A model generated the notes under the pieces. It did not search any database and was not told the DNA's origin. It saw only the letters and a program-made list of their open reading frames with translations. DNA of 34,025 nucleotides from Olavius algarvensis associated proteobacterium Delta 3 (lineage in GTDB: Bacteria > Desulfobacterota > Desulfobacteria > Desulfobacterales > CAFBRK01): NCBI GenBank assembly GCA_903231505.1, contig CAFBRK010000071.1:1-34025 (forward strand). Direction: 5' to 3'. The translations under genes and the position numbers were made by a program. Of the stretch, positions 1-8,821 are shown piece after piece. Numbering within the stretch: the first letter of the stretch is position 1; the number at the start of each line of letters is the position of its first letter.

Positions 1-95
1 AATGGTTTTACCGATAAACAAAAGCTTTTGATGCGCCATCCGGGATGGGAAGGCGGAGCCTCCTTCTCCCAGGGTGTTTTCTCTTTTTACATACG

Positions 96-156
96 AGGCT
101 CAGAGGTCGCAGAGGTGATTTTAATTTTGCATTTGCGTTCTCTGCGACTCTGCGGT
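96..156. repeat. inverted repeat of the CTCTGCG word
   Basis: The left arm (96-115) carries CAGAGG and GCAGAGG. The right arm (140-156) carries CTCTGCG and CTCTGCGG, roughly the reverse complement of the left arm, separated by an AT-rich spacer. The same word family reappears at 17081-17328. No gene is supported in 1-474: the overlapping short open frames on both strands there are low-complexity and show no family resemblance. Confidence 0.6.
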
Positions 157-474
157 CATCGGTTCCATATGTCTGCAAACGGAACATATTTAGGACAACC
201 ACGATAATGCCGAGATCCGGAGTTCCGGGCCTCCGGAAAATGCTCACGTACTATCGTGTACGCTCCGCTTTTTCGCCGGTCCGCGCCTTGACCCATGCCT
301 GAGGCAGACAAGCTTCGGCGCGATCTACCGTTTTCAGATCACTTCTTGGATTTATTATTCGGACGTCGAGATTCGTGCTTCGAATTCTATAATTCCCGGC
401 CTCTCCCAAGGCGCCTCGAAACTCTGGGGCGCCGCAATCGCGTTCAGAATTTTGAGAAGAATGGGCGATGAAAA

Positions 475-948
475 TTATCTCAGGGCCACCAGTTCTCTGC
501 TGAGCAGCCGGATATGCCCCATTTCTTCTTTGATGATGTCATCGAGCCGCGCTTTCCCCATCTTATCCGGAACGGCTTCTTTCATACCGAGGTAAAACAC
601 GATGGAATCCTTTTCGGCCTCGATGGCCGCCTTCAAAATGCTCTCCAGGGTTGAAAAGTCGATCGTCTTTTCAAAGAACACCCGCGTATCTGCCAGCGCT
701 CTGAGATACAGGACGGACTCGCCGTTGGGGTCGAAGACGGTGGGCGTCTTTTCATCGGTGGTCAGGTTTTTCCGCAGGTCGCTGAAGGTCTTCTCGTGCT
801 CGATTTCCATATCGGCAAATTTGAGCAGCATGGCCCTGGCGTCCTGATCGTCAATGGATTCGGCGGCCTCTTTGTAAAATTTCGCGCCGTTCCGTTCCAT
901 CTGCTCTGCCATCTCAAAAACATCGTCCGCATTAAAATCGTACCGCAT
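475..948 (-). CDS. ferritin-like / rubrerythrin-type diiron protein
   Basis: This is a 157-residue all-helical protein of the ferritin-like superfamily. Its carboxylate/histidine pattern fits a diiron four-helix bundle: E18 in an ERNGAKFY helix, E48-x2-H51, E112 in an AEKDS helix and E142-x2-H145. There is no C-terminal rubredoxin domain (no CxxC pairs), so it is an erythrin-only form. Family members reduce peroxide or handle iron in anaerobes and microaerophiles; the exact substrate cannot be read from the sequence. A GGAAGGAG ribosome-binding site lies just upstream of the ATG. It stands alone between repeat-bearing gaps. A role in oxygen or peroxide protection would suit the oxidase operon nearby, but that link is inference. 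Confidence 0.85.
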   Translation of the reverse strand: MRYDFNADDVFEMAEQMERNGAKFYKEAAESIDDQDARAMLLKFADMEIEHEKTFSDLRKNLTTDEKTPTVFDPNGESVLYLRALADTRVFFEKTIDFSTLESILKAAIEAEKDSIVFYLGMKEAVPDKMGKARLDDIIKEEMGHIRLLSRELVALR

Positions 949-1080
949 GGCAACTCCTTCCTTTCCTGTGGGTGGTTTCGTTCGGCCGGATAAATATCTG
1001 AGAATTCGATTGGGGTCGAAGATTGGATGAAGATAAGAGGTGCAGCCTGGATTGTAAAGATGCGAGAGGAGGGGAATAAA

Positions 1081-1183
1081 AATGCCTAAAGTGCCTAAAA
1101 CAGCAAATGCCTAAAATGGATATGTGGATGGAAATCCGATTTTCATTTAAGGCATTTTAGGCAATTTAGTCATTTTAGGCATT
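1081..1183. repeat. iterated ATGCCTAAA word with inverted right arm
   Basis: The left arm (1081-1118) has three copies or near copies of GCCTAAA. The right arm (1144-1183) carries the reverse complement (TTTAGGC / TTTTAGGCATT) three times, across a 25-base spacer. It ends about 10 bases before the stop of the minus-strand diguanylate cyclase gene, so it could form a large hairpin at the 3' end of that transcript. A larger version of the same word lies at 25254-25400. Confidence 0.85.
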
Positions 1184-1193
1184 GTCTTTTCTG

Positions 1194-2471
1194 TCAAATG
1201 GCCACCCGGTTTCGGCCTTTCTTCTTTGCCCGGTAAAGCGCCTTGTCGGCCGCCTTGATGACCTTTTTCGGATCCTGAAGGTTTTTACCCGGTTCGGCGG
1301 CGCCGATACTCACGGTAACCTTTACCTTTTTACTACCGGGCGGTTTGGTCTTTTTGCGTTGATTCGGGTTGCCTTTCTTTCGCGTTTTCCCGCGAACAAT
1401 GAATGGGGTAGCGGCAAGGTCCTCCCGATAGCTCTCGAGGAAGGGTTTGGCAGCGGGTACCGATTTGCCCGGAAACAGGGCGGTGAACTCTTCACCGCCA
1501 TACCGATACACCCGGGCCCCGCCGTCCATCTGTCCGAGTTTAGAAGCGATGAGTTTCAGCACCTGGTCTCCGGTATCATGTCCGTAGGTGTCATTGAATT
1601 TCTTGAAATGATCGACGTCGATCATGGCGATGGTATATTTCCTGCCCAGGTTCAAAAGGGCCTCATTTAAACTCCGCCGACCCGGCAGTCCCGTCAAGTC
1701 ATCATGATAGGCCATGGTAAATGAGGTCTCCACAATGGCCCCGATCATCAGAATTCCGGCCGCAGAAGTATAGAGGTTCAGTGCCGGGGCGGACGGCCGA
1801 ACCGCCAGCGCAAAAAAGGAAGAGATGATCACCCAGAAAAACCCTGCGTAAACCGGTTGGACGAACCGGATCCAACGGATCAGCTGAATTACTGCCGTAA
1901 CGGCAAAGGAACCCAGCGCCGTGTAAGACAAAAAGGATGCTTCAAAGAGGGACGGGCGTGACAGCAAGGGTTTGATGGCGTTGATTATCGACCCCGTGGC
2001 CGGTGGGCGTCCGGCAACCGACAACGCCCCGAATTTTACGGCAACGATGACCAGCAGAAGTGTCTGGATCCCGACCACGACCATGCAGACAATCCCGGCG
2101 GGGCTCGTGATTCTCCGCCGGGCCAGCAGGGAAAACAGCAGGATGTTGATGGGTAAGAAGATGGCCATCCCCAGGCGAAAAATATCTACCCGCACCGCCG
2201 CCGATGGTAAACTAAACAGCCAGTAGGAAACGCTCAAGACCACTGCCGACAGCAGCACCCCGGTATTATTGAATCGCCACGCGATGGCCGCGGCAGTGAT
2301 TAACACCAGGTAAGGCACATACGGCAACAGGGTCAGCAGCGCCTGCAGCTCCGCAGTTCGCTGAAGCCAGCCGGTTAAGAGTGACCATTTCCAAACGCCC
2401 AGTGCGGACAGCAGGAGCAGGGCCAGGGGAAATAGAACGGCAAGATGTTTTCTTTTTATCGGAAATGCCAT
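1194..2471 (-). CDS. membrane-anchored GGDEF diguanylate cyclase
   Basis: This 425-residue protein has an N-terminal membrane region of about eight helices (residues 9-250) followed by a GGDEF domain (about 253-425). The domain starts with DDLTGLPGRR and contains the metal/GTP segment IDVDHFKKFND (284-294) and an intact GGEEF active site at 325-329, so it should make cyclic di-GMP from two GTP. The inhibitory I-site (RxxD five residues before GGEEF) is not present: the aligned residues are D-G-G-A. A Lys/Arg/Pro-rich insert (about 360-385) sits inside the domain before the VSIG strand. The membrane part is not a recognised sensor domain, so the signal is unknown. Upstream of the ATG (2472-2590) no clear promoter was identified. 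Confidence 0.9.
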   Translation of the reverse strand: MAFPIKRKHLAVLFPLALLLLSALGVWKWSLLTGWLQRTAELQALLTLLPYVPYLVLITAAAIAWRFNNTGVLLSAVVLSVSYWLFSLPSAAVRVDIFRLGMAIFLPINILLFSLLARRRITSPAGIVCMVVVGIQTLLLVIVAVKFGALSVAGRPPATGSIINAIKPLLSRPSLFEASFLSYTALGSFAVTAVIQLIRWIRFVQPVYAGFFWVIISSFFALAVRPSAPALNLYTSAAGILMIGAIVETSFTMAYHDDLTGLPGRRSLNEALLNLGRKYTIAMIDVDHFKKFNDTYGHDTGDQVLKLIASKLGQMDGGARVYRYGGEEFTALFPGKSVPAAKPFLESYREDLAATPFIVRGKTRKKGNPNQRKKTKPPGSKKVKVTVSIGAAEPGKNLQDPKKVIKAADKALYRAKKKGRNRVAI

Positions 2472-2596
2472 AGTTTAAATGCTCGAAGGTCTTAATTTTA
2501 CCCGCTCTTCGGGAATTTTGCAATCGAATCGGAAAAATTTTGTCCGTCGCCTCCAACTCTAAAGGAATTCGAGCATTTGCTCATCAACAACATCCC

Positions 2597-2625
2597 TTGA
2601 CAGAAGCACGGCATTTTTTTATGAA
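2597..2625 (+). promoter_or_regulatory. sigma70-type promoter of the respiratory operon
   Basis: A perfect TTGACA at 2597-2602 is followed after exactly 17 bases by TATGAA at 2620-2625. It faces the ActB gene and would leave an untranslated leader of about 110 bases. No FNR or other recognisable operator palindrome was seen. The match is by consensus only. Confidence 0.55.
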
Positions 2626-2640
2626 TGACCGATCCCATGA

Positions 2641-2766
2641 GAATATCTGATTCACCGTCAGATCACGTCCCATAGCCTGTTTGAGGAATCGCCAGTTGTT
2701 AGAGAGCTCCACATCGAAGATATCAAAGAGGCAGCGGTAAATTATGAAGCGGCGGACGTTCCTTAA
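2641..2766 (+). other. possible relic of an upstream gene end
   Basis: A 41-codon open stretch without its own start, preceded directly by a TGA, runs into the ActB start region (ActB begins at 2744). Its end reads ELHIEDIKEAA..Y..AD, which resembles the C-terminal LTxEDIxAALxYAAD signature of DUF433 antitoxin-like proteins. It may be a gene remnant or chance; its position between the promoter and the ActB start argues against a functional gene. Confidence 0.2.
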
Positions 2767-5677
2767 GCTAGCCGGTATGGGAAGCCTTTCCTTTGCTGCC
2801 GGCTGTTCCGATCCTCAGAAATCTATCTATTCCCTTGTTGAAGCCCCCGATGACATGGTTGTTGGCAATGCCACGTGGTATGCGTCCACCTGCCGGGAGT
2901 GCCCCGCCGGCTGCGGCATACTGGCCAAAAATCGTGAAGGCCGCGTCATCAAGCTTGAAGGCAACCCGCTTCACCCGATCAATATCGGCACGATCTGCAT
3001 GCGGGGGCAGGCGGCGCTCCAGGCGTTATACAATCCCGATCGCATTCGGACGCCCCTCTTAAAACAAGGCGGCGCATGGCGCCCCATATCGTTCAAAGCG
3101 GCCCAAAGGCTCATCATGTCAAAGACCGGGGAGGCCGCCCAAAAAGGCCGAAATCGGGTTCGCATGGTAACGGACACCCCCGGCGACTCCATTTATCAGT
3201 TGATGAACGGCGCCCTGGGCCGGTGGAACTCCGGACGCGCTGTAGTATTTGAACCCTTTGCCTACGAGTCTCTGCGAAAGGCCAATGAAGATGTCTTCAG
3301 CGTGGACCGCCTGATATCCTATCGCATGGAAGACGCCGATGTGCTCGTGGCCTTTGGTGCCGATTTTCTTGAAACATGGCTGTCTCCGGTGGAGTACGCG
3401 CGGAAGTTCAAGGAAATGCATGCATTTCGCAATGGCGACAAGGGCGTTTTCATGGCCGTGGGCCCATACATGTCCCTGACCGGGGCGAATGCCGATGCCT
3501 GGCTGCCCTGCCGACCGGGAGGTGAGACAGCCATTGTTCTGGGCTTGATCGGCGAGGCCCTCCAAAACGGAAGAGGCACGGGCGTTCGCGATTTTGTCCG
3601 AGACATCATCCAGCGGGCGGCGGAACCGTATTCGCGAGCCCGGGTGATGGAAGTGTCAGGGCTTTCCCCGTCCCAGTATGACAGCCTCAAGGAGCGCCTG
3701 TTCTCCGCCCGGCGGCCACTGGTCCTGGGCACCGGCACAGGGGATACCGGGGGGAATTCGTTTCAAACCAACATGGCTGTCAACCTGCTCAATGCCGTCC
3801 TCGATCCGAAACTTGCGCAGTTTGACTTCGAATCCCGACAACGGGTTGAAATGGCCTCCCGACGATCCGAGATCCTGGCACTTTTCGCAGAGCTGACGGA
3901 AGGGGCAGCCGATGTGTTGATGATTCACAACGTCGACCCGGTGTTCCAACTGCCTCCCGGCAGCGGTGCCAGGGCAGCCATGGAGCGGGATGCGCTTTTT
4001 GTTGTCAGCTTTTCCAATTTCATGGATGATACCTCCCGGCTTGCCGATCTGATTTTCCCGACCCGGATGCCCCTGGAGTCCTGGGATGAATACGAGGGCA
4101 AAAAGGGCTTCGTCTCCATGCTTCAGCCGGCCATAGGCCAGCTTACCGATGCTCCGCAGATTGGCGACGTCCTCCTGAACACGGCGTTCACCGAAGACAA
4201 ACCGGCAGGGAGTTACAAATCCTATCTTATGGCCCGCCTCATACAGGCAGGGCTGATCCAGGACGAACGAACCTGGCTCGAAGCGCTCAGAACCGGCGGC
4301 GTTACCAGCGGTTCCGGTGACTCCGCCACCAAGTGGTTTATCCCCTATACCGTCAGCGATGCATTCCATTCCGTGGCCGACCCGGTAACCCAGGAGCTGG
4401 TCTTTATCGGCATGCCGTCCATTCGGTTTTTCGATGGCCGGGGGGCCAACAGGCCATGGCTGGTGGAAATTCCGGACCCGATCACCAAAGTGGCATGGCA
4501 GACACCGCTTCTGGTCCATCCGGAAACCGTTTCGGCAAAAGGACTCGAACAGGGGGATGTTGTCAAGATCCAGTCCAAGCAGGGGAGTATCGAAGCCCCC
4601 GTTTACGAAAGTGAAACGGTAACCCCAGGCGTTCTGGCAATGAGTATCGGCCAGGGCCATGGGACCTACGGGCGTTATGCCGAAAACCAGGGGATCAATC
4701 CCGTGTCACTCTTTCCACCCGATGCCGAACCCCGGTTCGGTGGCCCGCGATTTTTTATCCACCCGGTATCCATGCATCGGACGGGACATCGGACAGATTT
4801 AGCCCACACCGACGGCAGCCGCATTCAGCATGGCCGAAAAATTGCGCTGTCGACCTCCCTGGAGAATGCCCAGAGCGGTCAGCGGGACCCTGGCGGCGGG
4901 CTGACCATGTGGGATTTCCCGATAACTCTCCCCTTGCCCGAAGGATATGATCGAAAACGGGATTTTTATCCGGTCATCGAATACGAGAATTATCGTTGGT
5001 CGATGGTGGTGGATCTGGACCGGTGTATCGGATGCGGCGCCTGTTCCGCAGGCTGTTATGCGGAGAACAACCTGGGGGTCGTCGGTGAGAAGCAGGTTCT
5101 CAACGGTCGCGAAATGTCCTGGCTGCGGGTGGAACGGTACCATGATCCGGAGCAGATGGAGAAAATTACATTTCTCCCCATGATGTGCCAGCATTGTGAC
5201 AATGCACCCTGCGAGGCCGTCTGCCCCGTATATGCCCCCCACCATTCCGCCGAAGGCCTCAACAATCAGATTTACAACCGGTGTATTGGAACCCGTTTCT
5301 GCGGCCAGAACTGTCCGTACAAAGTGCGGCGGTTCAACTGGTTCACCTGGCAGTGGCCGAAACCGATGCATCTCCAACTGAATCCCGACGTGACCGTGCG
5401 CAGCAAAGGGGTCATGGAAAAATGCTCCTTCTGTATTCAGCGGATTAAAGCGGCGCGAAATGCGGCTAAGAACGAAAATCGACAGATTCGGGATGGCGAA
5501 ATCGTTCCGGCCTGCGTGCAGACATGCCCGACGACGGCCCTCGTATTCGGCAACTTGATGGATCCGAACAGTCGGGTCCGCCGGCTGGTGGAAGATGCCA
5601 GGGCCTATCAGGTCATGGGGTATCTGAATACGAAACCGGCCGTGATTTATCTGAAAAAAGTAGTGCACGAGATCTAA
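2744..5677 (+). CDS. actB: alternative complex III iron-sulfur subunit ActB (ActB1-ActB2 fusion)
   Basis: This 977-residue subunit should carry electrons from menaquinol oxidised at the membrane partners to the cytochrome subunits. Residues 1-21 form a Tat signal (RRTFLK) ending in a lipobox-like AAGC (C21), so it is probably exported folded and lipid-anchored. The N-terminal part (to about 700) is related to molybdopterin oxidoreductases; the C-terminal part is ferredoxin-like. There, C761/764/767/771, C815/818/823/827 and C894/897/924/928 belong to [4Fe-4S] sites. C847/853/857 has Thr850 where a fourth Cys would be, the known ActB pattern (CIGTRxC) for a [3Fe-4S] cluster. Unusually, the N-terminal half keeps C50-x2-C53-x3-C57-x27-C85, the [4Fe-4S] motif of molybdenum enzymes. 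It is the first gene of the operon, with GAGG before the ATG. Confidence 0.95.
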   Translation: MKRRTFLKLAGMGSLSFAAGCSDPQKSIYSLVEAPDDMVVGNATWYASTCRECPAGCGILAKNREGRVIKLEGNPLHPINIGTICMRGQAALQALYNPDRIRTPLLKQGGAWRPISFKAAQRLIMSKTGEAAQKGRNRVRMVTDTPGDSIYQLMNGALGRWNSGRAVVFEPFAYESLRKANEDVFSVDRLISYRMEDADVLVAFGADFLETWLSPVEYARKFKEMHAFRNGDKGVFMAVGPYMSLTGANADAWLPCRPGGETAIVLGLIGEALQNGRGTGVRDFVRDIIQRAAEPYSRARVMEVSGLSPSQYDSLKERLFSARRPLVLGTGTGDTGGNSFQTNMAVNLLNAVLDPKLAQFDFESRQRVEMASRRSEILALFAELTEGAADVLMIHNVDPVFQLPPGSGARAAMERDALFVVSFSNFMDDTSRLADLIFPTRMPLESWDEYEGKKGFVSMLQPAIGQLTDAPQIGDVLLNTAFTEDKPAGSYKSYLMARLIQAGLIQDERTWLEALRTGGVTSGSGDSATKWFIPYTVSDAFHSVADPVTQELVFIGMPSIRFFDGRGANRPWLVEIPDPITKVAWQTPLLVHPETVSAKGLEQGDVVKIQSKQGSIEAPVYESETVTPGVLAMSIGQGHGTYGRYAENQGINPVSLFPPDAEPRFGGPRFFIHPVSMHRTGHRTDLAHTDGSRIQHGRKIALSTSLENAQSGQRDPGGGLTMWDFPITLPLPEGYDRKRDFYPVIEYENYRWSMVVDLDRCIGCGACSAGCYAENNLGVVGEKQVLNGREMSWLRVERYHDPEQMEKITFLPMMCQHCDNAPCEAVCPVYAPHHSAEGLNNQIYNRCIGTRFCGQNCPYKVRRFNWFTWQWPKPMHLQLNPDVTVRSKGVMEKCSFCIQRIKAARNAAKNENRQIRDGEIVPACVQTCPTTALVFGNLMDPNSRVRRLVEDARAYQVMGYLNTKPAVIYLKKVVHEI

Positions 5678-5745
5678 CGTTTCCAAGGCCCCAACCGCGA
5701 AGTCGCGGTCGGTTGCAACCGAAGATAACAACAGGACCGACATCC

Positions 5746-7059
5746 ATGGCGCTCACGTTTGCCAGCATCGACCAAACAGTTCTCGACACACTGAAACCCG
5801 GCGGCAAAAATTACTGGGCAATGATTCTTCTAGTGTTTCTGGGACTGATGGGGGGTGTCGCCTGCTGGGCCTACCAGATTTTTGTCGGCATCGGTGTGGC
5901 CGGCATGAACAACCCGATTCACTGGGGGACCTACCTGATAAACTTCGTTTTCTGGGTCGGTATTGCCCATTCGGGAACCCTGATCAGCGCCATCCTTCAC
6001 CTGTTCCGCGCCGGATGGCGGAATCCCATCGCCCGGGCAGCAGAGACCATGACCGTCTTTGCCGTCTGCACGGCCGGTCTCTTTCCCTTCATCCACCTGG
6101 GTCGGGTGTGGATGGTGTACTACATGCTTCCGTTTCCCAATCAGCGCACGCTGTGGCCCAATTTTCAGTCACCGCTCATGTTCGACGTGGTGGCCATCAG
6201 CACCTACCTGACGGTCAGTTCCCTGTTCTGGTATACCGGAATGCTTCCCGACCTGGCGATTATACGGGACCGGGCCACCGGGCTTCGAAAAAAGATTTTT
6301 ACCGTTCTTGCCATGGGCTGGACCGGCGAGCACGAGGTGTGGCGACACTACATCCGGATCTATCTCTTTTTTGCCGCTCTGGCCACCCCACTGGTCATCT
6401 CGGTGCACAGTGTGGTCTCCTGGGACTTTGCCCTGGGTATCGCCCCGGGTTGGCACACCACCATTTTTGCCCCGTATTTTGTTGCCGGGGCTATCCATTC
6501 CGGATTGGCCATGGTGTTGACGCTGATGATCCCGCTGCGGAAAATATTTCATTATGAGAAGATCATCACCGTAAAGGTGCTGGAGGCCGTGGCCAAAACC
6601 ATTATTTTTACCGGCCTCATTGTCGGGTACGCTTACGCCACCGAGTTTTTTATCGCCTGGTACAGCCACAATGAAGTGGAGATCAGTGTGTTCAAGTGGC
6701 GCGCCGTTGGCAATTACCGGGTCGGGTTCTGGATCATGGTGACGTGCAATACCATCGCGCCGCTGTTATTCTTTATTAAAAAGGTCCGCACCAGCCTGGT
6801 GTGGCTGTTCGGCATTTCCATCCTGGTCAATATCGGCATGTGGTTCGAGCGCTTTGTCATTATCATTACCAGCGTCGGCCACGACTTCATCCCCCACGCA
6901 TGGGGCCTGTACGCACCGACCGTGATCGAATTCGGGATCATGATCGGTGCATTCTGCCTGTTTTTCCTGCTCTATCTGTTATTTGTAAAACATCTGCCAT
7001 CGGTTTCCATGACCGAGATGAAGGAAACACTGGAAGAAGGGGGCGGCCATGGCGGATAA
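5746..7059 (+). CDS. actC: alternative complex III NrfD-like membrane subunit ActC
   Basis: This 437-residue polytopic protein of the NrfD/PsrC family has about ten membrane helices. It is expected to form a quinol-binding site and to dock ActB. Family features include the helix with GIAHSGTLISAILHL, a conserved WTGEHEVWRHY segment and the FKWRAVGNYR loop. The start at 5746 is chosen because AGGA lies 9 bases upstream and the protein then begins just before the first helix. The open frame extends 74 codons further upstream, but that stretch lies inside ActB in another frame. A small CCGCGA/TCGCGG hairpin sits in the 65-base gap after ActB. The end overlaps ActD by 11 bases. Confidence 0.93.
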   Translation: MALTFASIDQTVLDTLKPGGKNYWAMILLVFLGLMGGVACWAYQIFVGIGVAGMNNPIHWGTYLINFVFWVGIAHSGTLISAILHLFRAGWRNPIARAAETMTVFAVCTAGLFPFIHLGRVWMVYYMLPFPNQRTLWPNFQSPLMFDVVAISTYLTVSSLFWYTGMLPDLAIIRDRATGLRKKIFTVLAMGWTGEHEVWRHYIRIYLFFAALATPLVISVHSVVSWDFALGIAPGWHTTIFAPYFVAGAIHSGLAMVLTLMIPLRKIFHYEKIITVKVLEAVAKTIIFTGLIVGYAYATEFFIAWYSHNEVEISVFKWRAVGNYRVGFWIMVTCNTIAPLLFFIKKVRTSLVWLFGISILVNIGMWFERFVIIITSVGHDFIPHAWGLYAPTVIEFGIMIGAFCLFFLLYLLFVKHLPSVSMTEMKETLEEGGGHGG

Positions 7060-7558
7060 GCAATACGTGATGGGCCTGTTCCGGGACGAGCACCAGGCGG
7101 TCTCTGCCGTGGAGTCCCTGACAGACTCCCCGTTCAAGATTGAAAAAGTACACAGCCCGATCCCGAGCCACCGGCTATCCCATGCGTTGAAACTGAAAAA
7201 GAGCCGAGTCGGCTGGTACACGCTGGTCGGCGGAATCATCGGGTTTTTCTCCGGATTCGCCCTTGCGTCGTTTACCGCCCTGCGCTGGGAACTCATCGTC
7301 GGCGGGAAACCGGTAGTGGCTCTCGTGCCCTTTCTGATTGTCGGATTCGAATTTACGGTTCTGTTTGCCGTTTTCGGCAATATCATCGGATTCCTGTTTC
7401 AGGCGGATCTGCCGCGATTTGACTGGTCCACACACTATGACGAGCGACTGAGCGGGGACCAATACGGTATCCTGGCCACCTGCGATCCTGCACAACAGGA
7501 GGATCTGGAAGACCTGCTCACAGAGCAGGGGGCGGAGGTAAGGGCATTTGCCTCCTGA
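7049..7558 (+). CDS. actD: alternative complex III subunit ActD (DUF3341)
   Basis: This is a 169-residue protein with a soluble N-terminal part (YVMGLFRDEHQAVSAVESL, 5-23), two membrane helices (about 52-73 and 88-115) and a C-terminal cytoplasmic tail with a second alpha/beta-like segment. Size, topology and neighbours fit ActD, a structural subunit without cofactors that sits between ActC and ActF. Translation is probably coupled to ActC because the genes overlap by 11 bases. Confidence 0.88.
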   Translation: MADKQYVMGLFRDEHQAVSAVESLTDSPFKIEKVHSPIPSHRLSHALKLKKSRVGWYTLVGGIIGFFSGFALASFTALRWELIVGGKPVVALVPFLIVGFEFTVLFAVFGNIIGFLFQADLPRFDWSTHYDERLSGDQYGILATCDPAQQEDLEDLLTEQGAEVRAFAS

Positions 7559-7600
7559 TCATCGATCTGGGATGCCCATGAGTCTCCGCGAAAGGTCATC

Positions 7601-8821
7601 ATGACGACAGAGACAAAAACCGCCAAAGAATTGACCGGAACCACGATCCAGGCCATCTTCGCCGTCTGCCTGGTCATCGGTACCGTTTCATTTATGGTGG
7701 GGCTGGCCGGGGATCATCCCGAACGGGCGTGGCAGGCTTACCTGGTGAACTTCCTGCTGTGGACCGGAATGGCCGCCGGCGGGGTGCTGTTTTCGGCCCT
7801 CATGCATGTGACCGGAGCGAAGTGGAGCGGGCGGATGGCCGCCATTGCCGAATCGTTTTCCGCCTTTTTCCCCGTTTCCTTCATGTTGTTTCTGATCCTG
7901 TTTTTCGGTAAATCCTATGTCTTTCCATGGCTGCATCACGATCTCCATGGGAAAGACGTCTGGTTGAACATACCGTTTCTCTTCACACGAAATGTCGTCG
8001 CCCTGCTGGTTCTCTACGGGTTCGGGTTCGCCTATCTGTACAACTCTCTGCAGCTCAAATACGGGTCTGAAACCGATCCGTCCGGCAACCTGCGGCAGAA
8101 TCTGTACCGCCGATGGCAGGACCGGGACATCTCCTCGGAACGCATCCGGGAACGGATGACCTTCCTGGGGTTTCTATACTGTTTTTGCTTTGCCATCGTG
8201 TTGTCCCTGATCGGGTATGATCTGGTCATGGCGTCCGATCCCCACTGGATTTCGACCCTGTTTGGCGCCTACACCTTTGTCAAAGCCGTCTACCTGGGAT
8301 TCGCTGCCCTGATTATTCTATCATCCATTCTGTATATCCGAAACGGTGACGCGACCGGTCTGAAATCGGCACACTTTCACGATCTCGGCAAGCTCTTCTT
8401 CGGATTCGTTTTCGTGTGGGGGGATTTTTTCTATGCCCAGCTCGTGGTGATCTGGTACGGCAATATTCCCGAGGAAACCGCCTTCGTTATCGAACGGGTG
8501 ATGATCTTTCCCTGGAGCCGCCTGGCCTGGATCGTACTGATCGTCAGTTTCGTTTTCCCGTTTCTCATTTTGCTGAACCAGAAGATAAAAACCATCCCCA
8601 TGGCCATGGTGGCGATCTGCACCGTGGCGATTTCCGGGATCTGGCTCGAGCATTTTCTGCTGCTGGGACCGGCATTCAGTCACGGTGCCCACGGATTGAC
8701 CATTGGCGTATCGGACGTCTTGATCACACTTGGCTTTTTTGGCCTCATGGCATTTGCCGTGATGTTCTTCCTGGATCAGTTTCCGGAGGCGGCTGTGGTT
8801 TCTGAAGGCGAAGGCAATTGA
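7601..8821 (+). CDS. actF: alternative complex III second NrfD-like subunit ActF
   Basis: This is a 406-residue polytopic protein with about ten helices and is the shorter NrfD-like partner of ActC. It shares the quinol-oxidoreductase family fold (for example WTGMAAGGVLFSALMHVTGA near residue 55, and the LGKLFFGFVFVWGDFFYAQ helix). In ACIII, ActF packs against ActC with ActD and does not bind metal. It follows ActD after 42 bases, and its TGA overlaps the ATG of the next cytochrome gene. ActE, which normally lies between ActD and ActF, is not here; an ActE-like gene sits further downstream at 12674. Confidence 0.9.
   Translation: MTTETKTAKELTGTTIQAIFAVCLVIGTVSFMVGLAGDHPERAWQAYLVNFLLWTGMAAGGVLFSALMHVTGAKWSGRMAAIAESFSAFFPVSFMLFLILFFGKSYVFPWLHHDLHGKDVWLNIPFLFTRNVVALLVLYGFGFAYLYNSLQLKYGSETDPSGNLRQNLYRRWQDRDISSERIRERMTFLGFLYCFCFAIVLSLIGYDLVMASDPHWISTLFGAYTFVKAVYLGFAALIILSSILYIRNGDATGLKSAHFHDLGKLFFGFVFVWGDFFYAQLVVIWYGNIPEETAFVIERVMIFPWSRLAWIVLIVSFVFPFLILLNQKIKTIPMAMVAICTVAISGIWLEHFLLLGPAFSHGAHGLTIGVSDVLITLGFFGLMAFAVMFFLDQFPEAAVVSEGEGN

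Noticed and set aside
3656..4660. Long open frame of 334 codons on the minus strand inside ActB
   Set aside because: It is antisense to a certain gene and has no family motifs, signal or ribosome-binding site; GC-rich codon structure explains its openness.
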